From Rhodamnia argentea (Eukaryota; Streptophyta; Magnoliopsida; Myrtales; Myrtaceae), in NCBI RefSeq assembly GCF_020921035.1, contig NC_063154.1, forward strand, positions 32,249,948 through 32,313,947: 64,000 nucleotides of DNA, given 5' to 3'. Position numbers and translations under genes: made by a program. Every line of letters starts with the position of its first letter. Position 1 is the stretch's first letter. The notes beneath the pieces are model-generated. The model saw only the letters and a program-made list of their open reading frames with translations, searched no databases and was not told the DNA's origin. This document shows, piece after piece, positions 22,111 to 35,000 of the stretch.

Positions 22111-24559
22111 TATTTGTGAATATAAACACGCCCACCGTCCACCACTTCCAGTCGCTGGATCACCACCGGACCATTTTCATGGGCCGTCCGCCGCCGCCAT
22201 TTTCTGATGCGGTAAGGACTCATTCAGGTTTCGCCACAAGGCACTAACGAACCTCCTTTGACCCCCAGCTCCCGCATGGTTTACTGGAAAAAAAAGAGAA
22301 AAGAAATTTCTCAGAAAAACTCACGGTAACCATGGATGGTACTAAAAGAATTCCTATACACCAACTTACCAAACAAACATTAATATATTGAACGGATCAA
22401 GGCATGCTTTGATTTGGACGAAGATAGAAACTTGCCAAACAGGTTACACGCATTTTAAAAGAAGTCCATTGGAATCATTTCAAATCGAGGTTGGCAACTA
22501 GGTTTAAAAGGACTCCTCATAGGATGTTTGCACCAAGGAGAAGGAGCTCGAATGAAACAGATTACACCTTTTTTCGTAAGAAAAACTGCACATCATCTTA
22601 ATCACTCTCTTTTGCCGTTCATGAGCTGAATTCGAGCTTTGATTGACCTAACAGTAGGAGATTCTGGAGATCCTCTGGGCGAGTAGTGAGTCAGTCAAAG
22701 GGCTCCGAAAAGGATATAATATGTTCGCGGTTCTCGACTACGGGACAAAACCGAACAGAATACGCTTCCATTGTGCAGTGGGTGATGATGGTGGCGTGCT
22801 GCGATAGAGGTAGAGGCACAGCGGGTAAACTCACAGAGGCGATGGAAGATTGGAGGCGATCGAAAATGACGCGAAACCGCCAAAAAGGTTTTTATGCTGA
22901 TGGTTGGTATTGTCCCATGACAAACTGTCCATGACTATGCGTTCCTTGTCCTTCACCATCTTCAAGTCGTTGTTCAGTTCCAACAGCCACGGTAGCCGCA
23001 GCAATTCCAGTTTGGAAATCTATAAGGCAACTATCCTTAAGTTTGTTGGAGAAATATAGTAGATAATATGAAAAGTATGAATTAAAAGAAATATATCGAA
23101 ACTGATGAGTATGTATGATAAAATGTTTGAGGCGTGCAAGCATTGTCTTAAGAAAAATTCTACCTTTTGGAGTATGAAACTCGGTGCGATGGGTTCTAGC
23201 AGTTGTCCTCCCAGGATACAACAGACATTCTTTTATAATCTGCAATGAATATTAGAAGAAACAGGAACAATGTTATGTGTATAGCTCAGCAAAAAAGAAA
23301 AAAGAAAGAAGGGAAAAATTCTCTGTATAATTCATAGTATCTACAAGGGTTGTGGTTTGAAGTTTATACTCAAGGAAAAAAACAAAAAAAGCCATTATGA
23401 GACCACTATAAACACGCTATAAAATAATAGAGGGTTTATGAAGAAATAAATCAAACATTACATAGCTGTTATAAAGCAGTGACATGACCGTTTAAAATCT
23501 GTTATATGACCGTTATATAGGCATACAATAATGATGACTTTCATTGAGATCATAACTTCCATTAAAGCAATTACTTTGAAGAAATTCCTATGTAGAGTAT
23601 ACTTTATCTTGATCAATAGATATTAAGATATTAAGGCTTTGTTTGTTTTGCGAAAAAAGAGTGATTTGAAAAATATTTTATAAAAATGATCGCTTATATC
23701 ATTTACAAAATTTAATAAACGAATTTTTTTTTCATCGTCTATGCAAATGTTTAACACAAAGTGTTGTTGGTAACGAAAATAATTTTTATTGACTAATTAT
23801 TTCAAATGATACATGCAATTTTTTTAAAAAAAAAATTTTCGAATCACTCATTTTCGTGTAGCAAATGGAGCCTAACAAAATCAACGGTTACTTATGATTT
23901 CAAAAATTTATAGAAAAGAAAATTATGTGCCTAGGCCAGTTCACCGGGAAAGATGAGATAAACTAATATTGGATTGGTCTTTACCAAAAAAAAAAAAAAA
24001 CAATGTTGGATTGGAGCTACATTTCGTAATGATAACAAAGACTTCATGTTGTTGATTTTTGTCAGAGGCGTGCACGTACTGTTAAAAGGAAAAGGAAGAC
24101 ACTTTCGATGAAGTTTGTAAAGTGATCAATACAATACCAATCAGTACTCAGTGTTTTTAAAATTAGAGTTCAGAGACAGACTTAAATACTTCTAATCATT
24201 ATTGGCATTCTGAGAAGTTTTTATATTCTCATTGTATATTTTAAGTAATATTATTATTCCAAAGCATATTTTTACAGTAGCAACAAGTTCAATGCATAGT
24301 CTGCATCACTCTTTAAAGTAACTTCTAAATAGTATCATGCTTCTTAAAATTTAATTGCAATTAGTTCGTACGTAGACGTTAATGTATGGGGCTGCTAATA
24401 TTTCACTTTTGTGACATTGAATGTCTATATAAGTATTAAATATAGTAATATAATCAAAGCAAATTAACCAATAATCATGATACAACCAACTTAAAATTTA
24501 TGATGTTCAGATAAAATAATTAATCTGAAGTATAAATAAATACAAAATACCTTAACAGC
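22111..24559. other. Spacer, no gene recognised
   Basis: Open frames at 22690-23245 on both strands show no domain I know. The minus-strand one has a mixed alanine/threonine and glycine/histidine composition that may be relic coding sequence. 23.3-24.6 kb is A+T-rich with several homopolymer tracts. Nothing else is supportable. Confidence 0.4.
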
Positions 24560-25634
24560 TGTTGGCACCGAAATTTTCGCAAGAAAAGGACGGAATATGT
24601 GAATATTCTTAATCTTAAATAAATCAAGGGAATTTTGTTTATGCATTGCATATCACATATTTCATATTTTGCAAGATATCCAAATATTCTATTTGCGATA
24701 CATTGTCATGGATAACCAAATATTCGTCAAATCTTCTTAAAGTTAAAAAAAAGAAAAATAGACATCAGATTGTTAGCAAAAAGAAAATGGGAGAATTTGC
24801 ATAACAAAGAAAACAGAAATATAAGAAGGGGAAATTCTCTTTTTGTTCCCAATATATATGCCCAAATTCATCGATTAAATAGAGGAGAAGCCATCTTGTC
24901 CAATGAAGATACAACGAGGATTCTAATAACTTTAGCTGGAAATGACATCGATATTATTTCTCCCCCATATCAAATCCAATATAGATTAAATGAAAAATGA
25001 ACGGACCTTTACCTAGCAACTAAACCATTCCCAGGATCATGACTGCCTTCAAAAGTTAACTTTGCATCTAGTTTCTGCTTACTTAGAGTAGAAGGCTGGT
25101 CTTGATATCGTCAAGATCGAAGGTTTCTCTACTAGCAGTCATAATTTCTTTAAGTTCTTATAAAACGAGGAAATGAAACTAATGATAAAAGAGTTTAAAC
25201 CTCACATCAATCTTGATATCAATACTTCCTAATTCAGAGTTAATAGTACGGAACTAAGAAATATGAGACTTAAGGAAATCACTTTTAGCCATACGAAGAG
25301 TGCAGAGTCTTTGTTGGAGCCTTAATCGATTGGTGAGGGACTTCAAAAAAAAAAATGTTCTCCAATTTCGTCCATACTAGGTAGTTGTTTTCTAATCTAG
25401 TACCTCCTGCAAAACTGCATTCATAAGGCACAACTAGACAGTAGAAATAATATTGTCGTCCATTTCTTTCGGGGTTTCATTAAACGTGCCTGTTTGTTTT
25501 TGTCATTTTCCTTATAGAGTTTTCTTTAAACCCTAATTCTTAAGAACAGCCAACATATGAACCTGACATAGGTTGAAACTACCGCTACCATCAAACTTCC
25601 CAATATCAGATTTCATTGTAGAACTTGAAGCCAT
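24560..25634 (-). pseudogene. Tork/Tnt1-like copia gag remnant, copy 1
   Basis: From ATG 25634 the minus strand reads MASSSTMKSDIGKFDGSGSF, then LAVLKN, then EMDDNIISTV-LCLMNAVLQEVLD, SLTNRLRL, TLRMA and, near 25100, LDDIKTSLLSKQKLD. This is the order of a Tnt1/Tork-type gag. It contains numerous stops and frameshifts. A degenerate primer-binding site (complement of 'ggcgtgatatcaaatt', 25659-25673) lies just upstream of the ATG, as expected. The lower part (24560-25000) is shared with 26940-27480 and 50270-50870, so the relic has been copied with its flank. Confidence 0.65.
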
Positions 25635-26129
25635 AAATAGAAGATCAGAAAACCCTATGGCGTGATATCAAATTGTTATGACTAATGGGGGAACTACAAA
25701 GAAATTAAAACTAACAACAAATGAAAACATAAATTTATGTGGAAAAATCTTATGGGAAAAGGGGGAAAGGAGAAGCAAAATCCACTATGGAAATTCAAAG
25801 TGCAAAAGGTGGCTTGAGAAAATCTCAAGACTCTTTCTGTCTCTTCTTCTAAACCTAATAACTTTAAAAAAAATATTTTAAATTGTTTCATAGTGTTTGG
25901 CCGGGCTTGGGTCATAAGCTCAATTTTGGGTCAAATACCCAAAAAGAATTCGAGACATATTTAACAGAATCGATGGAATGCTCATGGAGAGCGAGTGCAC
26001 GAATAGTACAAGCAATATGAATTGGTGTGTTCGGTAGTTGCATATGATGTTGTTTAGCGGTTATTGTTCATCTATGTTCGCTGAACAGTTTGATTTACTT
26101 CAATCAAAAAAATTCTGATTAATATGCAT
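25635..26129. other. Probable LTR remnant of the Tork-like gag and spacer
   Basis: Beyond the degenerate primer site the sequence should be the LTR of the minus-strand element. It contains 'cttctgtctcttcttctaaacctaat', but its outer end cannot be fixed and no second LTR is present. Confidence 0.35.
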
Positions 26130-26830
26130 GACGATTGTGATAGATGTTTGGAAACTGGCACTTTGGTGATGAGTAAAAGGACTAAACTAAGATAAAGACA
26201 GAGACAGTTATTTGAAGCTAAATAACTGCTCGAAGAGTTAGTCAAAAGAACTCGCAGGAAAAGATAGACGTGCCTACAATTGGCGCGCTACAAGTCATAA
26301 CTGTTGAAGGGCAACTGCATACTCAACCATTATAAATACCACCCTACATCCTCAGAAGAAACCTCCGGACAAATCAACAAATTTATCTTATCTTTACTTA
26401 TCGTACTGTACTTTACTTTTCTTAGCTGTAACTTTTAGATTCTACTCGTCGAGTCAAATTCCAGCATTTATCTTTATCCCAGATATTGCATCATCGAGTC
26501 AAACTCTAGCATATTATCGAAGTGTATTCAAGGCTTTGTCGTCGAGTCAAACTCCTAAACTATTTTGGGTGCGTTGGTTCATTGTTCCTTGAGAGAAATT
26601 GTGCTTTACTAAGCTAATCCATTGAGTCGAACTTTGGTTTGGTCTACGTATGCATATTTTCTTTCAAATTCATTTGTATCAATTCCATTTGATTTGTATC
26701 AACGAAATCTCTCCATTGAGTCAAACTATGGATGAGATAACATTTGTGTAATTCTATTGGAGTCTTTGATTTTATGACCTAAAACTCTCCTCTCAAAATC
26801 ACCACAGGATCCTTTATCACATTTAAAAGC
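26130..26830 (+). mobile_element. LTR-like stretch with TATA box and repeated 'gagtcaaact' motif
   Basis: It has a TATAAATA box at 26331-26338 in the context 'ccattataaataccacc', followed by five spaced copies of a 'c(g/a)tcgagtcaaactc' or 'attgagtcaaact' motif (26446, 26492, 26540, 26620, 26713). A TATA-driven, repeat-bearing stretch with no coding frame resembles the U3-R-U5 of an LTR. Target duplication and exact ends were not resolved, so this is a guess. Confidence 0.35.
26331..26338 (+). promoter_or_regulatory. TATA box in LTR-like stretch
   Basis: TATAAATA in a typical plant core-promoter context, with a CA-rich leader downstream. It probably belongs to a retroelement promoter, since no gene follows. 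Confidence 0.4.
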
Positions 26831-26939
26831 CGAAGAGCGAATTTCAGCGAAAGACATTTTGTCATGAAGAAATTCTGGCAAAACAACAAGAGAAAAGACC
26901 TCTTGAAAATTCTCTTTCTCTCTCTCCTCTCACACCTTT

Positions 26940-27885
26940 TTCTACCTCAATGATGAATACTCTTATCATTAAATAAATTAAGGGAATTATGTTTATTGAT
27001 TACATATCATATGCTGCATATTTCGCAAGATATCCAAAAACTCTCTTTGTGGTACATTGTCATCAAACTAGATATTCGTCAAATCTTGCCAAAAAGAATA
27101 GACATCAGATGGTTAGCAAAAAAAAAAAAAAGAGATCTGCTTCCCTGACAGTGCGGTTAAGGAAGGTACAATGTCAACGTAGATCCACACAACATTATAA
27201 TATGTTTTGCATAAAACACTTATTGATTGAGAGAGTGTGTGGTCACAAAAACTGATAGTACTGTTAAATTGTCGGGTTAGGAGTTTCCAAAAAAAATGAG
27301 AGAATTTCCTTCAGGAAGGAAACAAAAATATACGAAGGGGAAGCTCTATTTTCACTCCCAATATAAAAGCCAAATCCATTGATTAGATAGAGGTGCAACA
27401 ACATATCATCCAAAGAAGAGGCAACTAGGATTCTAACTTTAGTTGGAAATGACAAAGATATTCTTTCGCCGCCATATCGAATCTAATATAGTTCTAGCAC
27501 CTAAACCATCCTCATGATCAATACTGCATTCAAAAGTCAAATTTATATCTAGTTTTTGCATATTTAGAAGACTAGTCTTAACATCGTCAAGACTGATAGT
27601 TTTTCTACTAACAACATGGTCTTTCTGAAATTCTTTATAACAAAGAGGTAATGGAACTAACAATAAAAAAGCTTAAACCTCACATTCAATCTTAGTATCA
27701 ATACTTCCTAATTTAGAGATAATAGCATTGAACTCAGAAATATGGGACTCAAGGGAATCACCTTCAGCCATACTACGAATGAGGAGTCATTGCTTGAGCC
27801 TTAATGGACTGGTGAGGGATTTTGTCAAAAAAATATTCTCCAATTTCGTCCATAAATCTGTAGCTATTTTCTAAGTTTGTCAACA
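26940..27885 (-). pseudogene. Tork/Tnt1-like copia gag remnant, copy 2
   Basis: The minus strand at 27650-27480 reads LPLCYKEFQKDHVVSRKTISLDDVKTSLLN, then QKLDINLTF, matching the C-terminal gag of Tnt1/Tork elements. 27880-27700 corresponds to the middle of gag with stops. The 5' part seen in copy 1 is missing. Nucleotide similarity to 24560-25330 runs on past the gag into flanking sequence. It is a duplicated relic, not an independent insertion. Confidence 0.65.
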
Positions 27886-28319
27886 AAATTCTGATAAAGA
27901 TGTATGACGATGTGAATAGGTCACTGCTAAGCTTCTCGCGGGTTTATTGAATTTGGTTTACATAATGGGTTGAAGCTAGCATTTGAGTAGTGCTGAAATT
28001 TCGAAACTGACAGAGAAATTGAAGAATTCGATGTTAGATTATCAAAGTCAATGCCGACAATTAGTATCTAAGTTTCTATCATCTGAGCATATTATATTTG
28101 TCGCCAAGTAGTGCATCACTTATTCCTTTCTAGAGTAAGTGCATCATTTATTTAGAAATTCATGCATGTTTAGATTAGGGTTTAGCTCGTGGGTTGCTAT
28201 CCCGGGTCTTAATACTAAAACTATGTCGTAGCCCGACTCGTCTCAAGTTACTTTACCGTGTTATCTTTCACTTTTATGTATGGTTGTGACTTTTATACTA
28301 CCTTGATATATTGATTTGC

Positions 28320-29140
28320 TTGTTACAGTTGAGTGGTTAGATTTAATTTAGGATAATAATAAACACCAAAAAATATTGCATGAACACTAAGCAGGTGAGA
28401 ACCTTAGGATTCATATTTGGTAAAAGATTGCATGGATACTTTAGTTGACAAATAATCAAGTTGAGGTACCAAAAAGGCACTTATTAGTTAGTTATGTAAG
28501 AGAGTCCTCAGTCCTAAATCTCTGGTCGAATAGGATGTAAGATACACTCTTGTATCTCACTTGGTTCCTAATTGGCCTTAATAGGCCAATGGCGACTCTT
28601 CTCATGATAGATTTGCCACATACTTAATTGAGTGAAAATTGAAAATCCCAAGTGTCGCGTGAGGTAAGGGTTTGCGAGAACCCGCGCCGAATGAAAGTCG
28701 AAGGCCCATCTTTAGCATTATCTTTGAACCTATATTCTCCCATCTAGAAAGGTCACGACAGCTTGGTGACTCTACTAGGGACTTGGTTAAAGACATAGGA
28801 GGACTTAGGCCTAGATAACTTCATCGTTTGTGGATTAACGCTTTTTTCATGGCAGTGCTTGTCAAATTCACATAAAAAATTAGGTTAGTTGGCTAATGAT
28901 GTGTTAAATGTTTATGTAGGTTGGGATTTATAAGGGATTGAATGTTTTTTGACCCATTTGCCTTGCAGAGAGAAGTAGGAACGTATGTTTTATGTAGGTG
29001 TATATTGAAGTGGTATTTTGATATAAATTGTAATGTGTGTTTTTATTTGCCTTAACACTACACTTTATAAGACTCGGATATATTCACAATATAATTAATA
29101 CTACAGGTTAGAAAATATAATTCTTGATCTCCACGAGTAT
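28320..29140. repeat. Duplicated segment with gypsy-like primer region (copy 1)
   Basis: Shared with 47810-48470 in the same order and orientation. It includes 'ggtgactctactagggacttgg' near 28768, which resembles the primer-binding/leader junction of some Ty3/gypsy elements ('tggtgactc-nctgggga'). No gag or pol follows, so it is a fragment. It forms the 5' flank of Gnk2 copy 2 and helps date the duplication. Confidence 0.5.
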
Positions 29141-29544
29141 GGACAAATTGTTAAAAAAAAAAGACAACTTGTTCAAAAAAACCTAAACTTGTTGCACTTT
29201 TGACAATTCGGTCCTAAACCTTTCAATTTTGCAAATTGATTCCTAACCCTTTTGATAATTTGCAATTTTCAGTCCCCTCGACGACACAATAAGAAAAGAG
29301 AAAAAATTAAATTAAATTAAAAGAAAAAATTTAAAATATTCCTAGTAAATTACACAAATTATCCATGTCAGCTCCTACATACCACATAGATCGATCAGCA
29401 TTCACATCAACGATTTTCGATTAATAGTAAGACTCAATTAGTAAATTGTCAAAAAGATTTAAGATTCAATTGGCAAGAGTGAAAAGTTTATGACTAAATT
29501 AGCAAAAGTGCAATAGGTTTATGACGTTTTAGACAATGTCCCCC
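29141..29544. mobile_element. Family B foldback element
   Basis: Arms are inverted: the left 'ggacaaattgtt' and 'cctaaacttgttgcacttt' pair with the right 'gtgcaataggtttatgac' and 'agacaatgtccc'. Subrepeats of the type 'tcaattggcaa' / 'ttgcaaattga' recur in each arm. The centre holds A+T-rich filler and 'catgtcagctcctacataccacat'. It is homologous to 48481-48859 and (right arm only) 19280-19545. No transposase. Non-autonomous. Confidence 0.65.
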
Positions 29545-29760
29545 AAATAGTATCGAACCTATCTCATGTCTGTCCAACTATCTACTACAAAAGCATAGAC
29601 ACGGATATTCGTCAATCCGAGGAAGCGCAAATCTCTAGTCTAATAGTATTCAAGAGAGAATAAAACAGAATAATCGAGGATGTTGTGACCTATTTCATCG
29701 ACATTTGCACAAAGGAAAAAGACATAACACGACCGGCCCAACCTATGTAATTGACACCCT

Positions 29761-29766
29761 TATATA
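29761..29766 (+). promoter_or_regulatory. TATA box of Gnk2 copy 2
   Basis: TATATA in the same conserved context as at 19740, 187 bp before the ATG of copy 2. Confidence 0.55.
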
Positions 29767-29947
29767 GCCCGAACTGGCTAACTCAAACCTTGTACCTAAT
29801 ATAGGTTAAAAAGAAAATTAACATCGAGATGAATTTACTGACTGAAACCCCTATGAGAAATGAGCCCTTTTTATACCCAACTCCATTCGTGTGTTTCTCT
29901 ACACTAAACAAGATTAATTTAGAGGGAAGTCGGTGAATACTATTATC

Positions 29948-30346
29948 ATGTCTCCCACACACAAAATCGCAGTCCTGCCCATGTTACTCTCCCACTGTCT
30001 TTGTATCATAAGAAGCAACCCGGAGGTGACTTTTGTGGACAAGTTACGCAATGAGGCGCAGTTCTGGTATTGGGACGCTTATGACAACGCATTCTACGCT
30101 GTCCTAGAGGACCTGAGGTCCAACACCGCGGGAAATGGGTTCAACTACTACACCCAGTCTTCTGTGAACAGTGCCAAGTGCTTTGGCCACGGTGTGTGCA
30201 ACGGTGCGCTGACACAAGCCGACCGTACTAGCTGCATGGGTTCCGCCTACGATGAAGTCCAGAGAGAGTGCCCACGTAGTATCGGCGCACAACTTCAGCT
30301 TCACGACTCTAGACTTAGGTACGAGCAATATTCCTTCACGGAATAA
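29948..30346 (+). CDS. Gnk2/DUF26 small secreted protein, copy 2, lacking two cysteines
   Basis: 132 residues from ATG 29948 (an upstream GTG at 29933 is in frame but unlikely). Same length as copy 1, with signal peptide (KIAVLPMLLSHCLCIIRS) and no stops, so the frame is intact. However, C93 of the C-X8-C-X2-C signature is Arg (ADRTSC) and C121 is Ser (HDSRLRYEQ). In the ginkbilobin-2 fold these two cysteines belong to different disulfides (C62-C71 and C74-C99 in that protein). Their former partners, C84 and C96, would be left free and might pair with each other. Either the gene is decaying with an open frame, or it makes a rearranged fold. The promoter TATA is kept. Confidence 0.75.
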   Translation: MSPTHKIAVLPMLLSHCLCIIRSNPEVTFVDKLRNEAQFWYWDAYDNAFYAVLEDLRSNTAGNGFNYYTQSSVNSAKCFGHGVCNGALTQADRTSCMGSAYDEVQRECPRSIGAQLQLHDSRLRYEQYSFTE

Positions 30347-31122
30347 ACTAAGCTCAAGATGTGCCATGTTTTAGATATTGTGATATGAATATGGGATGAA
30401 TGACATCGTTGGTGCCGCTGGTCTTAGTATATATACGAACTGATTAATCATCGACAAGAATGGATCAACTTTATCCGACACAATGTTTGGGCTTGACCCC
30501 ATTCGATATTGGCAGTGTTTGATCTTGACAAGTACAAAGTTAAATCAAGTAAATATAAAATAGTTAGATTCGAAGAAGAAAGCTTTCAATCTCAAATTTT
30601 TGTTATAAAAATTCATGCAATGCCTACATCCGTTGTTGAAATGTACGGTAAGAATATGGTATAACAAAGTGGCGGAAATAGTAACCATAAAAATCAAGAT
30701 CTTTGTCAACTAACCGCATGAATATACGGAAAAATAGAACATACACCGTCAATGTCAAAAAAAAAAAAAAATTGATACCAGCGGTCTCATCTACCCATGA
30801 TGTAAGGATTATAACAGCTCACTCTCTCATATTAGTACTGCACTAAAGGATGGTGCATGCTATAATTACGCCAATTATATACTATCCTAAATCATTTTAA
30901 GTCGAATAAATTAGTTTGTCTCTTCCATGTTTACATCTCTTCAGACACATTTCAATTCTCTTCTCGCAACATGCAGGCATGTGTGCTCTCCTTAACTAGT
31001 ACAGTACAAAAGAAGATCCCCAAACCATCTTTTGCCTCTATTTAAGTGCTAGCAATATGTTTCCATTTTACTTGGTTTTTAACCGTACACGAGGAAAAAC
31101 CTCTAAAAAATCCCCTCCCCTC
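30347..31122. other. Gnk2 copy 2 3' flank
   Basis: Homologous to 20325-20870 and 49390-50220. The match to the 49-kb copy runs further (to 'ttaaccgtacacgaggaaaaacctctaaaaaa', 31080-31110 against 50190-50220), showing that copies 2 and 3 share the more recent common segment. No gene. Confidence 0.6.
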
Positions 31123-31549
31123 GGCTTAAGTACACCCCAAGTGTCATAAGTTGTGTACGGCGCTCACTTTAGTACCAAAACTTTTAAATCGATCACTTGA
31201 TTGCTAAGTTTTTGTAACTTTGATCACTTCAGTGCTAAAACTTTCAAAACGATCACTTTAGTGCTAAGTTTTTATAACTTCGATCACTTAAGTGCCAACT
31301 TCTTTTAAAAACGATCACTTTAGTGTCAAATTCACCGAGCCACGTCATTTCAAATATTAATAAAAAATACCACGTGTCGAATTTTCGACAAGCCATGTTA
31401 GCTCTGGCACTAAAGTGATCGTTTTTAAAAGAAGTTGTCACTTAAGTGATCGAAATTACAAAATCATAACACTAAAGTGATCGATTTGAAAGTTTTGGCA
31501 CTAAAGTGAGCGCCGTACACAACTTATGGCACCGGGGTGTACTTAAGCC
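31123..31549. mobile_element. Foldback (TIR) element, family A
   Basis: A 427-bp element. The first 20 bp, GGCTTAAGTACACCCCAAGT, are close to the complement of the last 20 (GGCTTAAGTACACCCCGGTG). Both arms carry 'gatcactt-agtgc-aa' subrepeats, with the shared 'gagccacgtca' centre near 31340. It lies in a C-rich target, so flanking duplication cannot be read. It is the most symmetrical of the four family members, suggesting the youngest insertion. Confidence 0.8.
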
Positions 31550-31824
31550 CCCCCCAACAACACCCCCCCTCTCTCTCTCACACACACTCACACACCTTTT
31601 TCTACTTCTAGCATGCCCGGCCAAACTTTGACAACCATTGCCTCCAACCACTATCATCCGAGATAGAGAACTCCATGCATCATCCCTAACTTCCTTGACC
31701 CTCGAGCTTCCTTTCTCTCACTTTGGTGTAAAGATTCGGTGTATAATCACAACAAAATAAGCGTAAAATGAAAAGAGAAATTGAAACACAACATTTATTC
31801 AGATTTACCCTGAAACTATGGCTA
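31550..31824. other. Short spacer
   Basis: C-rich and CT/CA microsatellite (31550-31600), then unassigned sequence up to the copia element's target duplication. No gene. Confidence 0.5.
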
Positions 31825-31829
31825 CATCT

Positions 31830-31977
31830 TGATAGATTTAGAGAAGTGAATAATGGAATGCTTGATTTACAATTAGGCACAAGGCACATATAAGTATATA
31901 TACAAAGAAGGGGTATAAATGTAAATACATACACTAAAAGAAAAACCCCAGTCCTAATATATACAATATATCTAACA
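31830..31977 (-). repeat. 3' LTR of the copia element
   Basis: 148 bp, ending TGATAGATTTAGAG...ATATCTAACA when read on the plus strand. It is the partner of 36453-36600 and is preceded on the minus strand by the polypurine tract. Confidence 0.9.
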
Positions 31978-32037
31978 CCCCCCTCAAACTCAAGGTGGGT
32001 CAACCAACGAGAGTTTGGAAAGAAAAGCAGCAAATTG

Positions 32038-35000
32038 TTATGATGTAAGAGATTTGGTGAATAAATCGGTAAGCTGGGCTACATAGGCTACAAAGGGAAG
32101 AGAAATTATACGTGCTTGGAGCTGATGACGCGTGATATGACAATCAATGTCGATGTACTTGGTACGCTCATGAAAGACTGGATTTGTAGTAATGTGAATA
32201 GAACTCTTGTTGTCACAATGAAGAGGAATGGGAGCAGAGGAGCCAATACCAAGATCAGCAAGGAGACGACAAAGCCAAATGATATCAACTGTAGTGTCAA
32301 CCATAGCACGATACTCGGACTCAGTAGAAAAGCAAGACACGACAGTCTGCTTCTTGGCACACCAAGAAATCAAAGAATCACCAAGAAAGACACAAAATCC
32401 TGTAATGGACTTGCGGTCAGTGACATTTGAAGCCCAATCAGCATCGTAGTAAGCACGAATAGCAAGTGAGGAAGTCGATGGGAGAAAAAATGAGCGTGTC
32501 ATAGTACCACGAAGATATCGCAGAATCCGAAGTACAACAACATAATGAACTATACGAGGAACCGCTACAAACCGACTAACAAGATGAACAGCATAGGCGA
32601 TATTAGAACGAATGGTCATAAGATAACCGAGACCGCCAACAAGAGCCCGGTAGCAAGTGACATTAGACATAGGCTCACCATAACCCGCACGAAGCCGTAA
32701 ATGAAGTTCAACGAGAGTAGCCGCAGTATGAGTATCAGATAACTCAACACGAGCCAAAATGTCAGAGATGTACTTCTGCTGGGAGAGAAGAATACTTAGT
32801 CGACTACGAGCAACCTCAATACCGAGAAAATAACGTAATAAACCCAGATCCGTCATAGCAAACCGACGGTGAAGATATTGCTTAGTATAAGTAATATGAG
32901 CAAAATCGTCCCTAGTAATAATCATATCATTAACATAGAGTAGCAGAATAGTACAACTAGCGGGAGAAGTGTGAGTGAACACAGCATGATCATTCTCACT
33001 CTGAACAAAATCAGCTGACCGAATAACATCTGCAAAACATTTAAACCAAGCTCGAGGAGCCCGTTTGAGACCATAAAGAGCCCGACGAAGACGACAAACC
33101 TAACCAGCAGAATGAACCGGACCGGGAGGTGGCTGCATATAGAGTTCCTCCTAAAACACCCCATGAAGAAAAGCATTCTTAACATCAAGCTAAAAGAGAG
33201 GCCAATTATGAATAGAGGCTACTACAAGAAGAGTACGAACGTAAGCCATTTTGGCAATAGGAGCAAAGGTCTCCTCATAATCAATCTCATACTCCCGATC
33301 AAAATCACGTGCAACGAGATGCGCTTTATAGAGCTTAATACTACCATCAGAGTGAGTCTTGATTTTACAGATCCAACGACAAGATATCAAGGACTTCCCC
33401 GGTTGGAGAGGCACAAGATCCCACATACCGGTGCACCCAAGAGCACACAACTCCTCGTACATAGCATCACGCTACTCGGCATGTTGAATGGCTATAAGAT
33501 TATATGATGATTCCTGCAAAATGTAGACAGCAACCATAAAGGAACCAAGCTCATCAGAATAGCTCGTAGCCGCCACATACCTAGCCGGAGGATGGCGATC
33601 TCATGGAGGATTCCGCCGTGGAGACGGTGGATGAGAATCGTCAAGAGGCGTCAAAGTGGTAGGTGAAGTAGAAGAAAGAGAAGGCATAACGGGAGAAAGT
33701 GGTGACACTGGGTCTGACGGAGAAGATATAATAGAAGGAACAAGAGATGAATCAAGAGGAAAATCCATAAAAACCGATGGAGAAGAATGTGAACAAGTAG
33801 GGGCGGGGGAAAAGAACGGTATGTGCTCAAAGAACCGAACACTACGAGAGATATGGATATGCCTTGAAGAAGGATCATAGCACATGTAGCCTTTATGTTC
33901 TGCGTTGTAGCCCAAGAAAGCACACCGAACCGACTTTGCAGTGAGTTTGGTACACTCATTGGGTGGAAGAAGCATATAATACGTACAACCAAAGAAACAA
34001 AGTTGGTGATAAGTAGGTGGTTTTGAGAAAAGACGTTGATGAGGGGTAGCTTTGGAGATGACAAGAGAAGGAAGTCGATTTATGAGAAAAACAGCAATAG
34101 AAAGTGTTATAGCCCAAAATTCCGTTGGAACAGAATTGGACAACAAGAGAGCACGAGTAGTATCTAGTACATGACGATGTTTTCACTCAGCAAGACCATT
34201 TTGAGCAGGAACACCAGGACGGGACAACTAAGGTAAGGTTCCCCGAGAAGTTAAGAAAGTACGAAAAGCTGTAGAAAGATACTCCCCACCCAAATCAAAA
34301 TGAAACACTTTAATAGTTTTAGATAATTGAGTAGAAATCATGGCCACAAAGTTTTTATAGATAGAGAGAAATTCATCACGAGAACGCATGAAATAAACCC
34401 AGGTATAACAAGAATAATCATCAATAAACGATACATAATATTTGAAACCACTTTTAGAAATTTGGGGGGCGGGACCCCAAACATCCGAATGTACTAAATC
34501 AAAACAAGATGTGGAGACGGAAGAACTAACAGGAAAAGGAGGTGCAAATTGTTTAGCTAAGGGACAACTAGTACGGGGACGCATAACGGTAGATGAAACA
34601 GGCCCAAGTACTCCTTGCCGACGAAAAAAAGACAAATAGGAGGCAAATATATGACCCAGACGCTGGTGCCAACAAATAAGGTCGAAGATGGCAAGAACAA
34701 GTTAAGATGATGGAAAATGGAGATGTTGCATCGTATACGATCCTTCATGTCTACTACCCCCGCTAATCGTCCAGCCACTCGTACGATCCCGTACAACACA
34801 ACAATCAACAATAAATGTCACTATACAACCCTTATCGACAAGTTGCCCAGCAGATAAAAGATTCAAGGCTAAATTTGGTATATGCAACACATTAGGCACA
34901 TTAAAGCTACTAGGAATAGTAAGATGGCCTTACATAATAGCAGCAAGAGAGGATCCATCAGCTGTGAAGAACCCTTTTGGATTTTTTAGTGTAGTTTGTT

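Noticed and set aside
22892..23245. 117-codon minus-strand frame as a gene
   Set aside because: No start context, no domain, and the C-terminal half has low-complexity Gly/His/Gln composition. Left as spacer.
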